Source of the DNA: Ryuthela nishihirai
Lineage: Eukaryota > Arthropoda > Arachnida > Araneae > Heptathelidae
Length of the DNA: 64,000 bases
NCBI GenBank assembly: GCA_038380435.1
Contig: JAWZYU010000011.1
Coordinates: 86,218,501-86,282,500, forward strand
Direction: 5' to 3'
How positions within the stretch are numbered: position 1 is the stretch's first letter; each line of letters begins with the position of its first letter. Position numbers and translations under genes: made by a program. This document shows, one piece after another, positions 36,265-47,471 of this stretch. The notes beneath the pieces were generated by a model. It saw only the letters and a program-made list of their open reading frames with translations. It was not told the DNA's origin and searched no databases.

Positions 36265-37369
36265 TATTTTTAGACAAATTTGAGTTTCCAATGATGCTGA
36301 GGATTCGTGATAAAACTAAGGGTGGAACTGAGCAGGACGGGAGTGTTGATTTAACCAGACACATTGAGGCTGGGGAAAGTGGGGAAGTTACCGAAATTGA
36401 TAAGATGGATTGCGATGTTGGGGTAAAAAAGTGTGCTAGCGGATGTGGTTCGAATTCGGTCGAAATGGGTGATTCAGGTCCGAAATCAGTCTCAGAGAGG
36501 GAGATGGAATACCAAAGAAAGAAAGAAGAAAGAGAGGAAGAAAGGAGGGAAGAAAGAAGATTGGAAATGGAATATAGAAGAGAGAAAGAAGAAAGGGATA
36601 GCAGGACGGGAGTGTTGATTTAACCAGACACATTGAGGCTGGGGAAAGTGGGGAAGTTACCGAAATTGATAAGATGGATTGCGATGTTGGGGTAAAAAAG
36701 TGTGCTAGCGGATGTGGTTCGAATTCGGTCGAAATGGGTGATTCAGGTCCGAAATCAGTCTCAGAGAGGGAGATGGAATACCAAAGAAAGAAAGAAGAAA
36801 GAGAGGAAGAAAAGAGATGAAGAAAGGAGGGAAGAAAGAAGATTGGAAATGGAATATAGAAGAGAGAAAGAAGAAAGGGATAGGGAGGAGGAGGAAGAGA
36901 TTGGGAAGAAAGAATATTCGAAATGGAATACAGAAGAGACGAAAAAGAAAGAGATAGAGAAATAGCACTTAGGCAATTAGATATAGAAATGGAAAATAAT
37001 AATAGCCAAGGAAGTCAAAGTTCAGTGGATGTGAGACATCTAAAATTAAAAAGACTTCAGAAAATTCTAAACCCTAATAACTATAGCTTATCGGAAATAG
37101 CGGAAGAATTACCAGCTTATTTCGAGATGATAGAGAAGTTGTTTAAACAGTACAAAATAACGGATGACATGCAAGGAATGCTAGTGCATCCTTTACTCTG
37201 GGAGAGAGCACAAAACATTTTTACTCTGCTGAGTGACAAAGAAATTCAAAACTACGAAAAAATTAAATCTGCCTTGCTAAAAGAACGCCAATTGACTCCA
37301 TTGGAATATAAAAGGAAATTCGATTCGATGTTTAAGTTCTCTACGGAAACCTCGACTCAGTTCTTTTGA
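36265..37369 (+). pseudogene. Retroelement gag fragment (coiled coil plus SCAN-like domain)
   Basis: The first part (to 36623) is acidic and then very rich in Glu/Arg/Lys (KKEEREEERREERRLEMEY), a long coiled coil. A 269-bp duplication shifts the frame, and the second part (36923-37369, 148 codons) continues RREKEE-type helix, then LKRLQKILNPNNYSLSEIAE, ELPAYFEMIEKLFKQY, WERAQNIFTLLSDKE and LKERQLTPLEYKRKFDSMFK. This resembles the SCAN-like capsid region of Ty3/gypsy-type gag proteins seen in arthropods. It ends TSTQFF and a stop where a zinc knuckle and pol would be expected. LINE C abuts its 5' end, so the LINE probably inserted into or beside this element. Confidence 0.65.
36332..36879. repeat. 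Tandem duplication in gag, 269-bp unit
   Basis: 36332-36600 and 36601-36879 are identical over the stretch I compared, except that the second copy has about 10 extra bases (aaagagatga-like) in the purine-rich part. Because 269 is not a multiple of three, the duplication breaks the gag frame. Confidence 0.93.
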
Positions 37370-37983
37370 CCGAAGGCAGGGCCAAAACCACTAAGATACA
37401 CAAGGGTTGGACAGTACACTAATTTTTAAATGTAGAGGTGTTTTAATTAAGGGTTAATCTTTTAAAATACTTCTGCTAGCTATTTATTTTAAAAATTCAG
37501 CAATTCATCATAAAATATTCAATAATATTCTAAGAAACTTGAAGAGAGCAAACTGTCTTCCATTATGCTATTCTAAATTAAATAGCTTATAATTTAAGAC
37601 AAATCAAATTACTTATAACTTTACGCATACAGGCATTCCTCATTTTAGAGCGCTTCGCTAATACAGCACTTTTCAATTATATTCATGTTTATTGTTTCCG
37701 GCGCCTGCCTTGCTCTTAAGGGGGTTTCGCTGATGACGCTCATGTATTTTTGCCTTCATATCTTTTTTTAGGCCTAGCGCCATTGTGAACATAATAAATG
37801 ATAGTGTAAATATGTTTTTAGGCTTTTATACGCACTGGGGTGTGAAAAAAAGGCTGTAATTCACTTTAAGGCGATATTCGCTTTACGGCGGAGGTCTGGA
37901 ACTTAACCGCCACATTAGCGAGGTATGCCTGTATTCAATTTCTTTCTTTTCTTCCCTCTTTTGTTTAATGGATGTCCAGGCGA
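37370..37983. other. No gene seen
   Basis: AT-rich sequence. A section at 37630-37930 (cattcctcattttagagcgc to cgctttacggcg, gaggtatgcctg) resembles ends of a small DNA transposon, unresolved. Confidence 0.35.
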
Positions 37984-38189
37984 GGAGATAAATTCCAACG
38001 CTGGCCCAGGTGGGACTCCAACCTAGGAATTGCTGATTACCAGCCTGGTTGCTATCAACTGAGCCACTGAGCCCTTCATTTGAAGAACAAAAATTATTTA
38101 AAATAAAAAATGAGAAAAGAACTAAAAGAACACATATCCCCTCTGTAGAAAATAGATATCTCGTTTTCAAAGACAATGATGTTTTTCAT
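37984..38189. repeat. Direct repeat copy 1 (SINE head plus flank)
   Basis: It matches 38580-38787 with only about three small differences. It holds the tRNA-like head of SINE-A (minus strand) and about 120 bp of sequence beyond it. Without the SINE body next to it, it must have arisen by duplication of the 38.6-kb segment. Confidence 0.93.
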
Positions 38190-38293
38190 GTCGAGGCCAA
38201 GCAGGACAGATAAATCTGAACGCTGCCACAGATAGCACTAGAACCTGAGGCTCTTGATTACGAGCCTGACGCACTACTTCGTCCCTTTTCTTC
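38190..38293. repeat. Tail of an older SINE-A-like head
   Basis: gcactagaacctgaggctc, ttgattacgagcctgacgca and ctacttcg look like another degraded minus-strand tRNA-like head, directly against the next SINE. Confidence 0.45.
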
Positions 38294-38672
38294 AGGGTTG
38301 AGTTATTTTCACCTCTGAGCCACACTTTTTTCAACACAATGCGCAAAATGATCCGGTCACAAGAACCCCGATGGGTCCGGGTTTTATAGGTGTAGGGGAC
38401 CCACTGGACAGCCATTAGATGGAAGCCTCTCATCAAAGCCATCCAGTGTGTTCTTTAAAGTGCATAGGATATGGCTCTATTGCGCACAGGCCACGGCTTT
38501 ACGTCCCATCCAAAGGACGGCGACCTTTCCGAGCCCATCGGTGTCCCCTACTAACCAAGGGCAGGGCGGAGAGTTTTGGGGAGATAAATTCCAACGCTGG
38601 CCCAGGTGGGACTCCAACCTAGGAATTGCTGATTACCAGCCTGGTGTGCTATCAACTGAGCCACTGAGCCCT
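38294..38672 (-). mobile_element. SINE-A copy, full length, diverged
   Basis: The plus strand begins gggttgagttattttcacct and ends caactgagccactgagccc. The body has the usual ccatccagtgtgttctttaa and cccatcggtgtccccta phrases. The head retains a B box (ggtgggactccaacct on the plus strand). Confidence 0.9.
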
Positions 38673-38787
38673 TCATTTGAAGAACAAAAATTATTTAAAA
38701 TAAAAAATGAGAAAAGAACTAAAAGAACACATATCCCCCTCTGTAGAAAATAGATATCTCGTTTTCAAAGACAATGATGTTTTTCAT
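38580..38787. repeat. Direct repeat copy 2 (source)
   Basis: This is the partner of 37984-38189, starting inside the SINE at ggagataaattcc and ending in flank at gatgtttttcat. Here the SINE is contiguous, so this is the likely parent. Confidence 0.93.
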
Positions 38788-39500
38788 TTACCCACATTTT
38801 CACCCTTTAAAAAGTATTAAAGTAGAAAAAGTAGTAAAAGAATAATATATAAAATAATATATTTTACATATAAATAAATATATAAAATAATATAATATAA
38901 AATAAATAAGTGTAATTCAAATTAATGTATGATTGGGAAAATGCACATATTATTTTATGTGTGTATGCAACAAAAAAATATCATTTATCCCTTAAAATGA
39001 AAACGTTGCCAGAAAAGGGGGAGAGGGGTCTCTTGACACTCTATATCTGAAATTTATACCATAGAGTGTTTCTAATATACGTTAAAAGTTTTTACATTTG
39101 GCGCCCTCTAAACGATGGAAATCAAAACAAAACAACCAGAGGATTTGAAAAATTAGAATCATCGTATTTTATTGATACAGCTACAAGTAAAGATAAATTT
39201 TTCAAATGCTATAAAAAACATTTTGCGCCATTTTCCCTCTCCCATCCGTGATAAGAAAGCGAATGTTGTCAGTGCAAACTTCATGAGCTGCACATTCCAC
39301 CTGAAAAATTTCAAACTTCCATCATAAATACATCGTTTGAAATATTTATTAAATTTTTGCAATTTTCAACTATTTTTTCCATCGTTAGAAGGCGCAATTT
39401 AAAATTTCGGAAGTTTCGGTAAGTGCGATTAGTAATACTTCGTCAATACCTATCGAACCCAAATTTTTTTTATTTATTTTTAAAAACTAACAACTACGTA
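38788..39500 (+). repeat. Interspersed repeat R copy, with AT-rich expansion
   Basis: It follows the ctcgttttcaaagacaatg start at 38758. It contains an (aataatataaaat)n-like stretch at 38840-38910, then the family core (ttagaaggcgcaatttaaaa, tcaatacctatcgaaccc). Non-coding. Confidence 0.6.
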
Positions 39501-39564
39501 TTTCTTAGAACAAAACGTGTAGGTTTCCCGGAAACCCCTGGTGGTTAGGGTACAACTCATTGTT

Positions 39565-40205
39565 GCCAAAAAAAAACTCATAACCTTCATATTTCAGCAC
39601 CAAATTTTAAAATTTCTAGCATAAATACATCGTTTGCATTATTCATTGACTCAGTCGGTTGCCGCCAGGCTCGTAATCTGCAGTTCCCAGGTTCGAGACC
39701 CAGCTGGGCCAGCGTTGAGAATTATCTCCGCAAAATTTCCCACCCTGCCCTCGGTCAGTAGGCGACACTGATGGCCTTGGGAAGGCCGTAGTCTGTCGGA
39801 TAGGACGTTGAGCCATGGTCCCGTGTGCAGAACAGCTATAACCTGCGCACGTAAAGAACAGGTTGGATGGCCTTGATGAGAGGCTACCATCTGTCTCCCA
39901 ACAGCTGTTCCAGAAGGTCCCTTCCCCCAACATTCTCTGAACCTTGGGGGTCTTTGTAACTGGGCCATTTAGACCATTGTGTCCAACAAAAGTACCGCTC
40001 ACAGGTGAAACAACCCAACTCTGCAATTGACAGATTGTTTTTCCGCCGTTAGAGGGCGTAGTTCGAACTTTCGGGAGATTAGGAAAATCCGAATAGTAAT
40101 ATTTCATGAATATCCATCCAACTAAACTTTTTAATTTATATCTGAAAACTACTTGAATGTCTACAGACGGACAGTCAAACAACAAAGTGGAAACACTAGA
40201 TCACA
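39565..40205 (+). repeat. Interspersed repeat R copy, split by SINE-A
   Basis: 39600-39645 (cctagcataaatac-type core, atcgtttgcattattcattga) continues after the SINE at 40019 with gacagattgtttttccgccg, tagagggcgtag and atgtctacagacggacag, ending near aaacgaggt. The SINE therefore landed in an existing R element. Confidence 0.65.
39648..40018 (+). mobile_element. SINE-A copy
   Basis: Head gactcagtcggttgccgcc, CTCGTAA heptamer and B box ggttcgagacccag, then the body and final gaggtgaaa-caacccaac-type end. The first few bases of the head are missing. Confidence 0.9.
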
Positions 40206-40412
40206 TTTTTAAACGAGGTAAAAATTAAACAAAACAAGAACACTTGCCATGAAATTTCCAAGTACTTTCTGCTTATCCAAATTAACGCTTTACTGTGGTT
40301 TATTACCTAAAAAGGAGCCCTAGGCCAACTATTTGGTTTTTTCTCTTGGTACGCGATAATTGTTTGTACACTCAGGCAACACGTCAACTACGATTGACAG
40401 CACCATCTAGTG

Positions 40413-40693
40413 CAGGTCTGGGCAAACATTTCAGCTGCAGGGCAGTACAGAAATCTGAAACTGAATGGCGGGTCGCATAAAATACTGATATGGAATGGAG
40501 GGCAGCCAACGTATGTATAACCAATGCAAAAACATCTAAAGTGAAACATAAACAATATAATTTTATTGTAATTAATTATATTAATGAGAATTCGCTTCGC
40601 TGAAATTTGACTTCCTGTCCTCTATACTTTTTTCCCCCTTTTACAAATTTATTTGTCATCAATAGTTCACGGGCCGTAGTTTCCCGAGGCCTC
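40413..40693. mobile_element. hAT-like MITE, 281 bp
   Basis: It is flanked by identical octamers atctagtg (40405-40412 and 40694-40701). The left end caggtctgggcaaac and right end gtttcccgaggcctc are imperfect inverted repeats. A ggcaaac/gtttgcc-type terminus is common in non-autonomous hAT elements. No coding content. Confidence 0.88.
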
Positions 40694-40701
40694 ATCTAGT
40701 G

Positions 40702-41368
40702 TGAAGTCGTAGATGTAGTGTGAAGTCGTGCCCTTCTGGCAAAACTATGTCCTGATAATCTAAAGAAAATACCTCCTCAATGACTTCGATGGTCAACACT
40801 TTCATTCACGATCCGCCTTACCACAGCAGGAAGCAAATTTGTCAATAAAGCTTGTAGATATATTTACTTTTAATATAAAAGAACATACAGGGATGGGACA
40901 GCAATGCCTAAGTTCGTTCCGGAAGACGAAACAGGAAGCACCTGTCCTACTTTTATGAACCCTCCAGCTCAAAAAACACTGTACTATGGATAGACTCAGG
41001 CTAGTTCTCTCCATAATACATTGTTGTTGACCGAAGCGAAGTTGAGCATACCGCTCCTTCAGGGTCTGCTCTTAATAAGTAATATGAATGTTATCGTTAG
41101 TTTATAAGTGAATCTGTTTCCCTAAAAAATCCGCCCAGTAACTGATTCAAGCTTAGAGATACCATGCATGAAAAAAAAAATTAGTCCTTTATATTTTGCT
41201 TATTATTTACTAATTTCGAAGGAAAATTAAAATTTTTAATAATCCAATAATCACTTCTCTGTAAATCTCGCTTCTTAATTTTAAAATATAAAATATATAT
41301 CCAATATAATTTTTGTTTAAAAAAAACTTTTTCCTTCATATGTCCCTTACCCTATTTATTTTCCGACG
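40702..41368. other. No gene seen
   Basis: A tgtgaagtcgtagatgtagtgtgaagtcgt micro-duplication sits at the start. Otherwise it is AT-rich with no motif. Confidence 0.45.
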
Positions 41369-41744
41369 GGGATTGGCTGAATTGAAAGCGCTACAGCCTC
41401 GTAATCTGTAGTTAAAAGTTTCGGAGAATCATCTGTACCAGGGTTGAGATTTATTCCGCTAAACCCCCACCCTGCCCTAGGTTAGAAAGGGGCACCGATG
41501 GGCTTTGAAAGGATGCCGTCCGTCGGATGGAAGGTAAAGCCGTGGTCCGTGTGCAAGACAGCATTATCCTGTAAAAATTAAAGAACACGCTGGATGACCT
41601 TGACCAGAAGCTTCCGTCTTGTAACAACTTTCCAGTGGATCCCCCTCCATCAAACTTCTCTGAGCCCTTAGGGTCCTTGTAATCTGGACCGCAGTGAGCA
41701 AAAAAGTGTCGCTCAGAGCCATAAACACCAAACCAACACAAACC
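41369..41744 (+). mobile_element. SINE-A copy, diverged (first of a dimer)
   Basis: It has a degraded head (cctcgtaatctgtagtt, ccagggttgag), then body gggcaccgatgggc and aagaacacgctggatgacc, ending gctcagagccataaacacc. It is followed immediately by a second, headless body. Confidence 0.85.
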
Positions 41745-41977
41745 ACGTTCAGATTTATCTCCGCAAAACCACCACTCTGCTCCTTGGTCAGAAAGGGAAC
41801 AACAGTGGGTTTGAGAAGGCTGCTGTCAGTTTGATGGGATGTAAAATCGTGATGCCGTGTAATAAAGAGCCTTACGTTGTGCACGTTAAAAACACGCTGG
41901 GTGGCCTAAACGAGAGGCTACCACCTATCTCCTAAAAGCTATCCGATGGCGATTTTTCCTTAACCTTCTTTGAAAAA
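41745..41977 (+). mobile_element. SINE-A body (second of a dimer)
   Basis: It starts in the body (cagatttatctccgcaaaac), then gggatgtaaaatcgtg, aaacacgctgggtggcc and ggctaccacctatctcc. The tRNA-like head and 3' end are missing. Confidence 0.85.
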
Positions 41978-42070
41978 AAATTTACTCAATTCCCATCCGA
42001 CCCAAAAAAGAATTTTTAATTAATATCGGTCTGTAAATGACAGCTAGGCATAAACTGGAAGGAGAGCTAC

Positions 42071-44712
42071 ATACCAATCCCCAGTGATGATGCACAGAAC
42101 CAGCAGGTCTAGCACCTAATGTCCGACCCCGCCTTCTCGTGGTGCAGGCCGTTAGTACCCTTCAGAGGAGATATTCTCTTTTGGAAGGGAGGTACTTAAC
42201 AGCCAGCTTCACGATATTTTGAATTTCTGAAAAAAGGAGACATTTCTCTTGTGCTAGTTGACTTTAATGCTAAAGTTGGCACTGACTCTGACCTTTGGGC
42301 AAGAGTTTTAGGTCCCTTTGACAATGGAGAACGTCTTCTACAGGTACGTAAACGTAATGGTTTGCGAATAACTAACACATTCTACAAACACCGGGACATT
42401 ATAAATATGCATGGGTTTCACCTGATGGGTTGCACAGGAATATGATATATTATATTTTAATTAGCAGCAAATGGACAAGTTTGGTCAGGAATACCAGCTC
42501 AGACAGAGGAGCCGAAATTGGGTCTGATCATTACCATTACCTGGTCAAAAGTGTCTTGCAGCTGAAACTTGAGAAATATTGTACTAAAGTTAAGAAAATT
42601 GACTTTAACAATGAAGGTCTGAAAGATCCAGATATAGCCAAAGCATACCATGATAGGCTATTTGTCATTATGACAATCGTGGCTTGCTTACTGCTGAAGT
42701 TGAGAAAGAATGGGATCAGTTTAAACAGTCTTTTCTTCAAACAAACAGTACACTTTTGGGTAAAACAAACAGTACACTTTTGGGTAAAAGGAACAGAGGA
42801 AGCAAAATTATTTGAGTGATAAGGCTATGGAACTTATTTCTGAAAGAAGGAAGTGCAGGATTAATATGAATCAACACCCTACCAGTCCTAACAGAAGGCT
42901 AACAGAAGATGAGCTTAATAAATATGTAAAAGATCAATTAACAGCTGATAACAATCTTTGGCTTGATAGCTTGGCTGACAAAACAAAAGAAGCAATTAGA
43001 CAGTGTAACAGCAGGGGGGTTGTACCAGATTGTGAATGTTTTATGTGGGAAGAAACAGACAGGTACACAGGGATTGAGGGATAAATATGGCAAGGTGGTT
43101 GAAGGTGAAGATTCTGATGGCTTGGTGGGCTGAGCATTTCAGAGATGTTCTAAATAATGTGATTATTTCTACTCCCATTGTTTGTAATGAAGTTAGATAC
43201 ATTATTGGCTTTAATGATGGCCCTTTATCACTTTCCGAAATTGCTTTGGCTATCTCTAAATTAAAACTGCATAAATCTCCAGAGCTGGATGAAATCACCA
43301 CTGAAATGCTTAGAGCTGGGGATATTTGTGTTGTCACAAGGCTGAGTGAAATTTTGAATATATTTAATGATAAAGGTGTTGTTCCTAAGGATTTTACTAG
43401 AGCTATCATTGTTCCAATTTTTAAAAAAGGTGATTGCAGTTATTGTGATAATTATAGGGCAATTAGTTTACTTTCTGTTCCAGGTAAAGTTCTTTGCATG
43501 ATTATAATTAATAGAATTAAGAATTCGGTTGATGGACAGTGTGGATTCAGAAGTGGTGGATGATGTATTGATCAAATTTTTTCACTTAGGCAGATTCTTG
43601 AGAGATGTTTAGAGTTTCAGAAACTTGTGGTTACTGGCTCTGTTGATTTCAAAAAGTCTTTTGACTCTGCTGATCGACATAATTTGTGGTTGACTGTTAG
43701 ATCATATGGAATACCTGATAAGATAGTTAGTTTAATGAAAGCTCTCTATAATAACACTGCCTCATGTGTGAGAGTTGGTATGTCTTCCATGCGATTAGTT
43801 TAGCATTGCTAGTGAAGTTAGACAAAGGTGCATTTTGTCTCCTTTTCTGTTTTGTTTGGTTATTGATTATGTTATGTGAAATACTTTGCAAGGGAAAGAT
43901 TTTGGCCTTAAATGGTCTAGAGATTTCAAAATTTCTGATTTAGGTTATGCAGATGATTTCGCCCTGTTGGCTAATGTTGATGAGATGAATTCTTTCATTA
44001 GGGCTCTTCTTGAGAATGGCAATAGAGTTGTTTTGGTGATAAACAGAGAAAAAACTAAAGTGATGAAAATTGGTCAGGCCTATAGTGTTTCAGTTGCTTT
44101 GAATGGCTGTACTCTTCACCAAGTGTCTGAGTTTAATTATCTTAGGAGCTCCGTAACAGATACTTGTGATGTGCAGCATGAGAAAAATAAAAGAATAAAG
44201 ATTACCGCTAGGACCTTTAAGAATCTATGGAGAGTGTGGAAAAATATGCGTATACACCTAAAGACTAAAATTAGGCTGTATAATAGTTTGGTTCTTTCTA
44301 ATGTTAGTTAGTAGCGAAGCATGGACCCTTTGTAAGCGGCATAAGAAGAAACTGGATGCCTTTAATTCTAGATGCTTACGCAGTATCTTGGGAATTAGGT
44401 CGTTTGACTTTGTAAGTAATGATGAAGTCAGAAGAACCTCTTTCGATCAGCATATTTTGCAGACAGAAACTGCGTTGGTTTTGCCGTGTTGCCCGTATAC
44501 ATTGCTGCAGATTGGCAAACAGGCTTATGAACAGTGTGTCTAAGGGTTTCTGAAAAAGGGGGAGACCTAGGATGAAATGGACAGACAATGTAAAACAGAA
44601 CCTTTCTAGAATTGGCCTAGAGTAGCCAAATACAGCAGTTGTAGCTCAGAAGAGATATGTCTGGAGAGGAAAATGACACAGTCTGGTTAGACCTCTGTAG
44701 TCCATGGTTGCA
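42071..44712 (+). mobile_element. LINE copy E, internally deleted
   Basis: A piece of 5' UTR (42071-42190: cctaatgtccgaccccgcc, gtgcaggccgttagtac) jumps directly to mid-endonuclease (42251, FNAKVGTDSDLWARVLG), so about 1 kb is deleted. There follow endonuclease end (42430-42819), linker (42812-43084), RT fingers (43087-43563, with LHKSPELDEITTEML, GKVLCMIIINRI and QCGFRSGG), RT palm (43886-44311, with YADDFALLA) and C-terminus (44301-44543). A 24-bp phrase (ttttgggtaaaacaaacagtacac) is tandemly repeated near 42755. Subfamily 1, like A and F. Several frameshifts and stops. Confidence 0.93.
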
Positions 44713-45916
44713 TGAGAAAGTAGTATAATAAATCAGAGTTCTGGGCCAATGTTAAAGTATAGGGAATCCCATGTTAACCTATGACACTTTTGGGGAGATG
44801 AGCGTTGACGTGGTTTTTGGGCGAGACGTTTTGTGTGGAAGACAGGATATGAGGGGTTTTGTTGGGAAAATGTTGCAGTTATAAACACTTCACTGAATTA
44901 TTGGGCTGTTGGTGTGTAAAAATTGGCAAAATAAGTAAAATCGAGAAAAGCAAGAAAGTTTGGGAAATTAGTTTAAAAAATATGACAGTTCGAAATCAAT
45001 AGGTAAAATGAAGTTTTCGAGGGCTGTGGGAGAAAAATATGACGGAAAATATAGATTTTTGGGTGCTATCTGTGAATGTATGAATTTTTTACGTTCCAGT
45101 AAGAATGAGGACTAATTACACTTTTTAAGTTAATTAGACATTAGTAGGAAAAAGCCCCCTGTTTTCGGTCAAGAGGGTCCATCTCATTTTTTTCCATCCA
45201 CAGGGTCTATTGCAGCATCGATGTAGGCTGTTGTTTTCAGTATACATTGCACAAGGGGGGTCACCAACTTCAGGCATGAGGTCTGCGGAAAATATTATTA
45301 ATAAGCTCTGCTGATAATCTCTTCGTGAGGAAGGCTACCAAGACAGATGATATATCTATTGCTCCAAATGTGTTTGCGTTGCCGTGACACTGGGTGCTGA
45401 CTGAAGCTCTGTTAGATACCACTTTATATCAATTAATACAGACAAAAAATCACTCAGGCATTGAGGAAAAAAAAGCTGAATTCATCATATGGGGGAGTTT
45501 TTAAACTCTTCATTTCTTTTTCTCCTTGCTTCTCTCCCATTGTATCTAGTCCCTTTATATACACTTATTTCGTGCGCAGAACTGTGAAAGCGATGCTTTG
45601 CTTATGATAGCGATGCTTCCTGTTCAAATCTGCAATATGACGTAATGAATGTATTCTGAGAGACTTCTTTTTGACGCTAACGGAAATGCAATCTAGTTTG
45701 GCGCTGAGCAATGGCTGGCTCACTCTGTTCAAAAAGGAGATAAAGATATTAAAGTAATATTGAGATGTATCTCTTCGCAATGCAACTCCATTCGTGATTA
45801 CTCAATTGTGGGTTATTGCTATCATTAGCGTGATGCTTGCTTAGTATTCATCCGAATCATTTTCTGCAAAACTTGACTTATTTTACCAGTGCCTCGAAAT
45901 AACACCACGACCCGAC
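44713..45916. other. No gene seen
   Basis: Mixed-composition sequence of 1.2 kb. ORFs of up to 71 codons show no family resemblance. Confidence 0.4.
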
Positions 45917-46278
45917 CTCTTCCGGTAGCGCGCCAGGCTCGTAATCTGTAGTTCCCAGGTTCGAGTCCCAGCTGGGTCAGCGTTGAGATTTATCTCCGCA
46001 AAATTCCCCGCCCTGCCCACGGTCAGTAGGGGACACCGATGGGCTTGGAAAGGCCGCCGTCCGTCGGATGGGACGTTAAGCCGTGGTCCCTTGTGCGGGA
46101 GAGCCATACCCTGTGCACGTTAAAGAACACGCTGGATGGCCTTGACGGGAGGCTACCATCTGTCTCCCAACAGCTGTTCCAGTGGGTCCCCTCCCCCAAC
46201 CTTCTCTGAGCCTTCGGGGTCCATGTCACCTGGCCATTTAGCCCATGGTGTGCAAAAAAGTGCCGCTCAGAGGTAAAA
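45917..46278 (+). mobile_element. SINE-A copy, well preserved
   Basis: Head ccggtagcgcgccagg, ctcgtaatctgtagttccca and B box ggttcgagtccc, then the consensus-like body and gaggtaaaacaacccaaa end. The first bases of the head are replaced by flank. It lies at the downstream edge of the Polinton-like block. Confidence 0.93.
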
Positions 46279-46474
46279 CAACCCAAACAACATTCATGAT
46301 TTCTAAAAAAAAAATAGTATTGGTGGATAAAGTGTTGGGGAACTTTTGTTTTTTGGTAGAAAGTCTATTATTAGTGGTAAGTTTTCTTATTGAGTTTGCT
46401 ATTTCTATAATTGCTATTTCCATAATGGCAGATTTATTACATGGATAGAACTGGACTGCAAATATTCATGGTTT

Positions 46475-47469
46475 CTAAAAAGCAACAGTATTGTTGAATA
46501 ATATTTTATGTTCTGTTTTGTCAATGATATCGTTTCTTAGCAAAATATCCAAAATTTCAACAATTTCGTTTACAACTTCTGTACTGGTATTTCCAGCTCG
46601 TTTACTGGCAACCAAAACTGATAATTTTTCACAAATATCGTCGAAATTCTGGTATAATCCCGAACCGGATTTTTGACTTTCTATTACTGTTAGTATCATT
46701 TTAATCATTTTTAAATATTTTCTAAGTGCGTCAATGTGATTTTCGATAATTTGATATTTCTCAGTAGTTCTACCAGAACTTTTCGTTTCAGTAGCCTTAT
46801 TGCCCCCTAGTTTCTGAAGATGGCCGATTGTTTTATAAATCATTTCTTTCAGTTCAGGAGTGGGATTGCTCACCTGTAAGATTTCACTCAGAAGTTTTAA
46901 TTTATATTGGTTTAATATTTCATCTTTTGCAAGTTGGAATCTGGATTATACATGAACGATTTTTCGTGCATCTCGGTTTGCTCTTCCGGTTCTAAAGCCG
47001 ATGGGCTTGGAAAGGCCGCCGTCCGTCGGATGGGACGTTAAGCCGTGGCCCCGTGTGCGGGAGAGCCATACCCTGTGCACGTTAAAGAACACGCTGGATG
47101 GCCTTGACGGGAGGCTACCATCTGTCTCCCAACAGCTGTTCCAGTGGGTCCCCTCCCCCAACCTTCTCTGAGCCTTCGGGGTCCATGTGACCTGGCCATT
47201 TAGCCCATGGTGTGCAAAAAAGTGCCGCTCAGAGGTAAAACAACCCAACCCGGTTCTAAAGTTTTTACGGCTTCTTGTATGTTTTCCATGGTTTTCTCAC
47301 GGACTGTTTCCAAATTTTTTAATTTTTCTACCACCGGTTTGTGAAATTCTTCGAGCGTTTCCTTAACTTGCTCTTCTTCCAAAATATTGCCTTCAATTTT
47401 TGATTTTGTGATGGCTCTCGATTTCAATATTTCGCCTATAATATTATTATATTGTTTAATATCTTTCAT
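46475..47469 (-). pseudogene. Polinton coiled-coil protein, split by SINE and frameshift
   Basis: The first half (47469 down to the SINE at 47249) is Glu/Lys-rich and helical (EEEQVKETLEEFHKPVVEKL). The frame resumes after the SINE (EEQTEMHEKSFMYNPD), shifts near 46940, then continues LAKDEILNQYKLKL into the second half (46873-46475: LKEMIYKTIGHLQKLGG, SGSGLYQNF, LVASKRAGNTS). The SINE brings 12-bp duplications. Similar coiled-coil/SGSG proteins accompany Polintons in arthropods, role unknown to me. Its start lies 2 bp after the fibre-like gene's stop. Confidence 0.7.
46998..47249 (+). mobile_element. SINE-A, 5'-truncated, with perfect 12-bp TSD
   Basis: It starts mid-body (ccgatgggcttggaaagg) and ends gaggtaaaacaacccaac. 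Both sides carry ccggttctaaag (46986-46997 and 47250-47261). The sequence is close to the consensus, so the insertion is relatively young. It disrupts the coiled-coil gene of the Polinton-like block. Confidence 0.96.
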
Positions 47470-47471
47470 CT

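Noticed and set aside
36436..36976. Antisense ORFs rich in Phe, Ser and Leu (for example 36705-36968) that look like membrane proteins
   Set aside because: They are reverse-complement readings of the purine-rich Glu/Lys/Arg coiled-coil coding sequence of gag.
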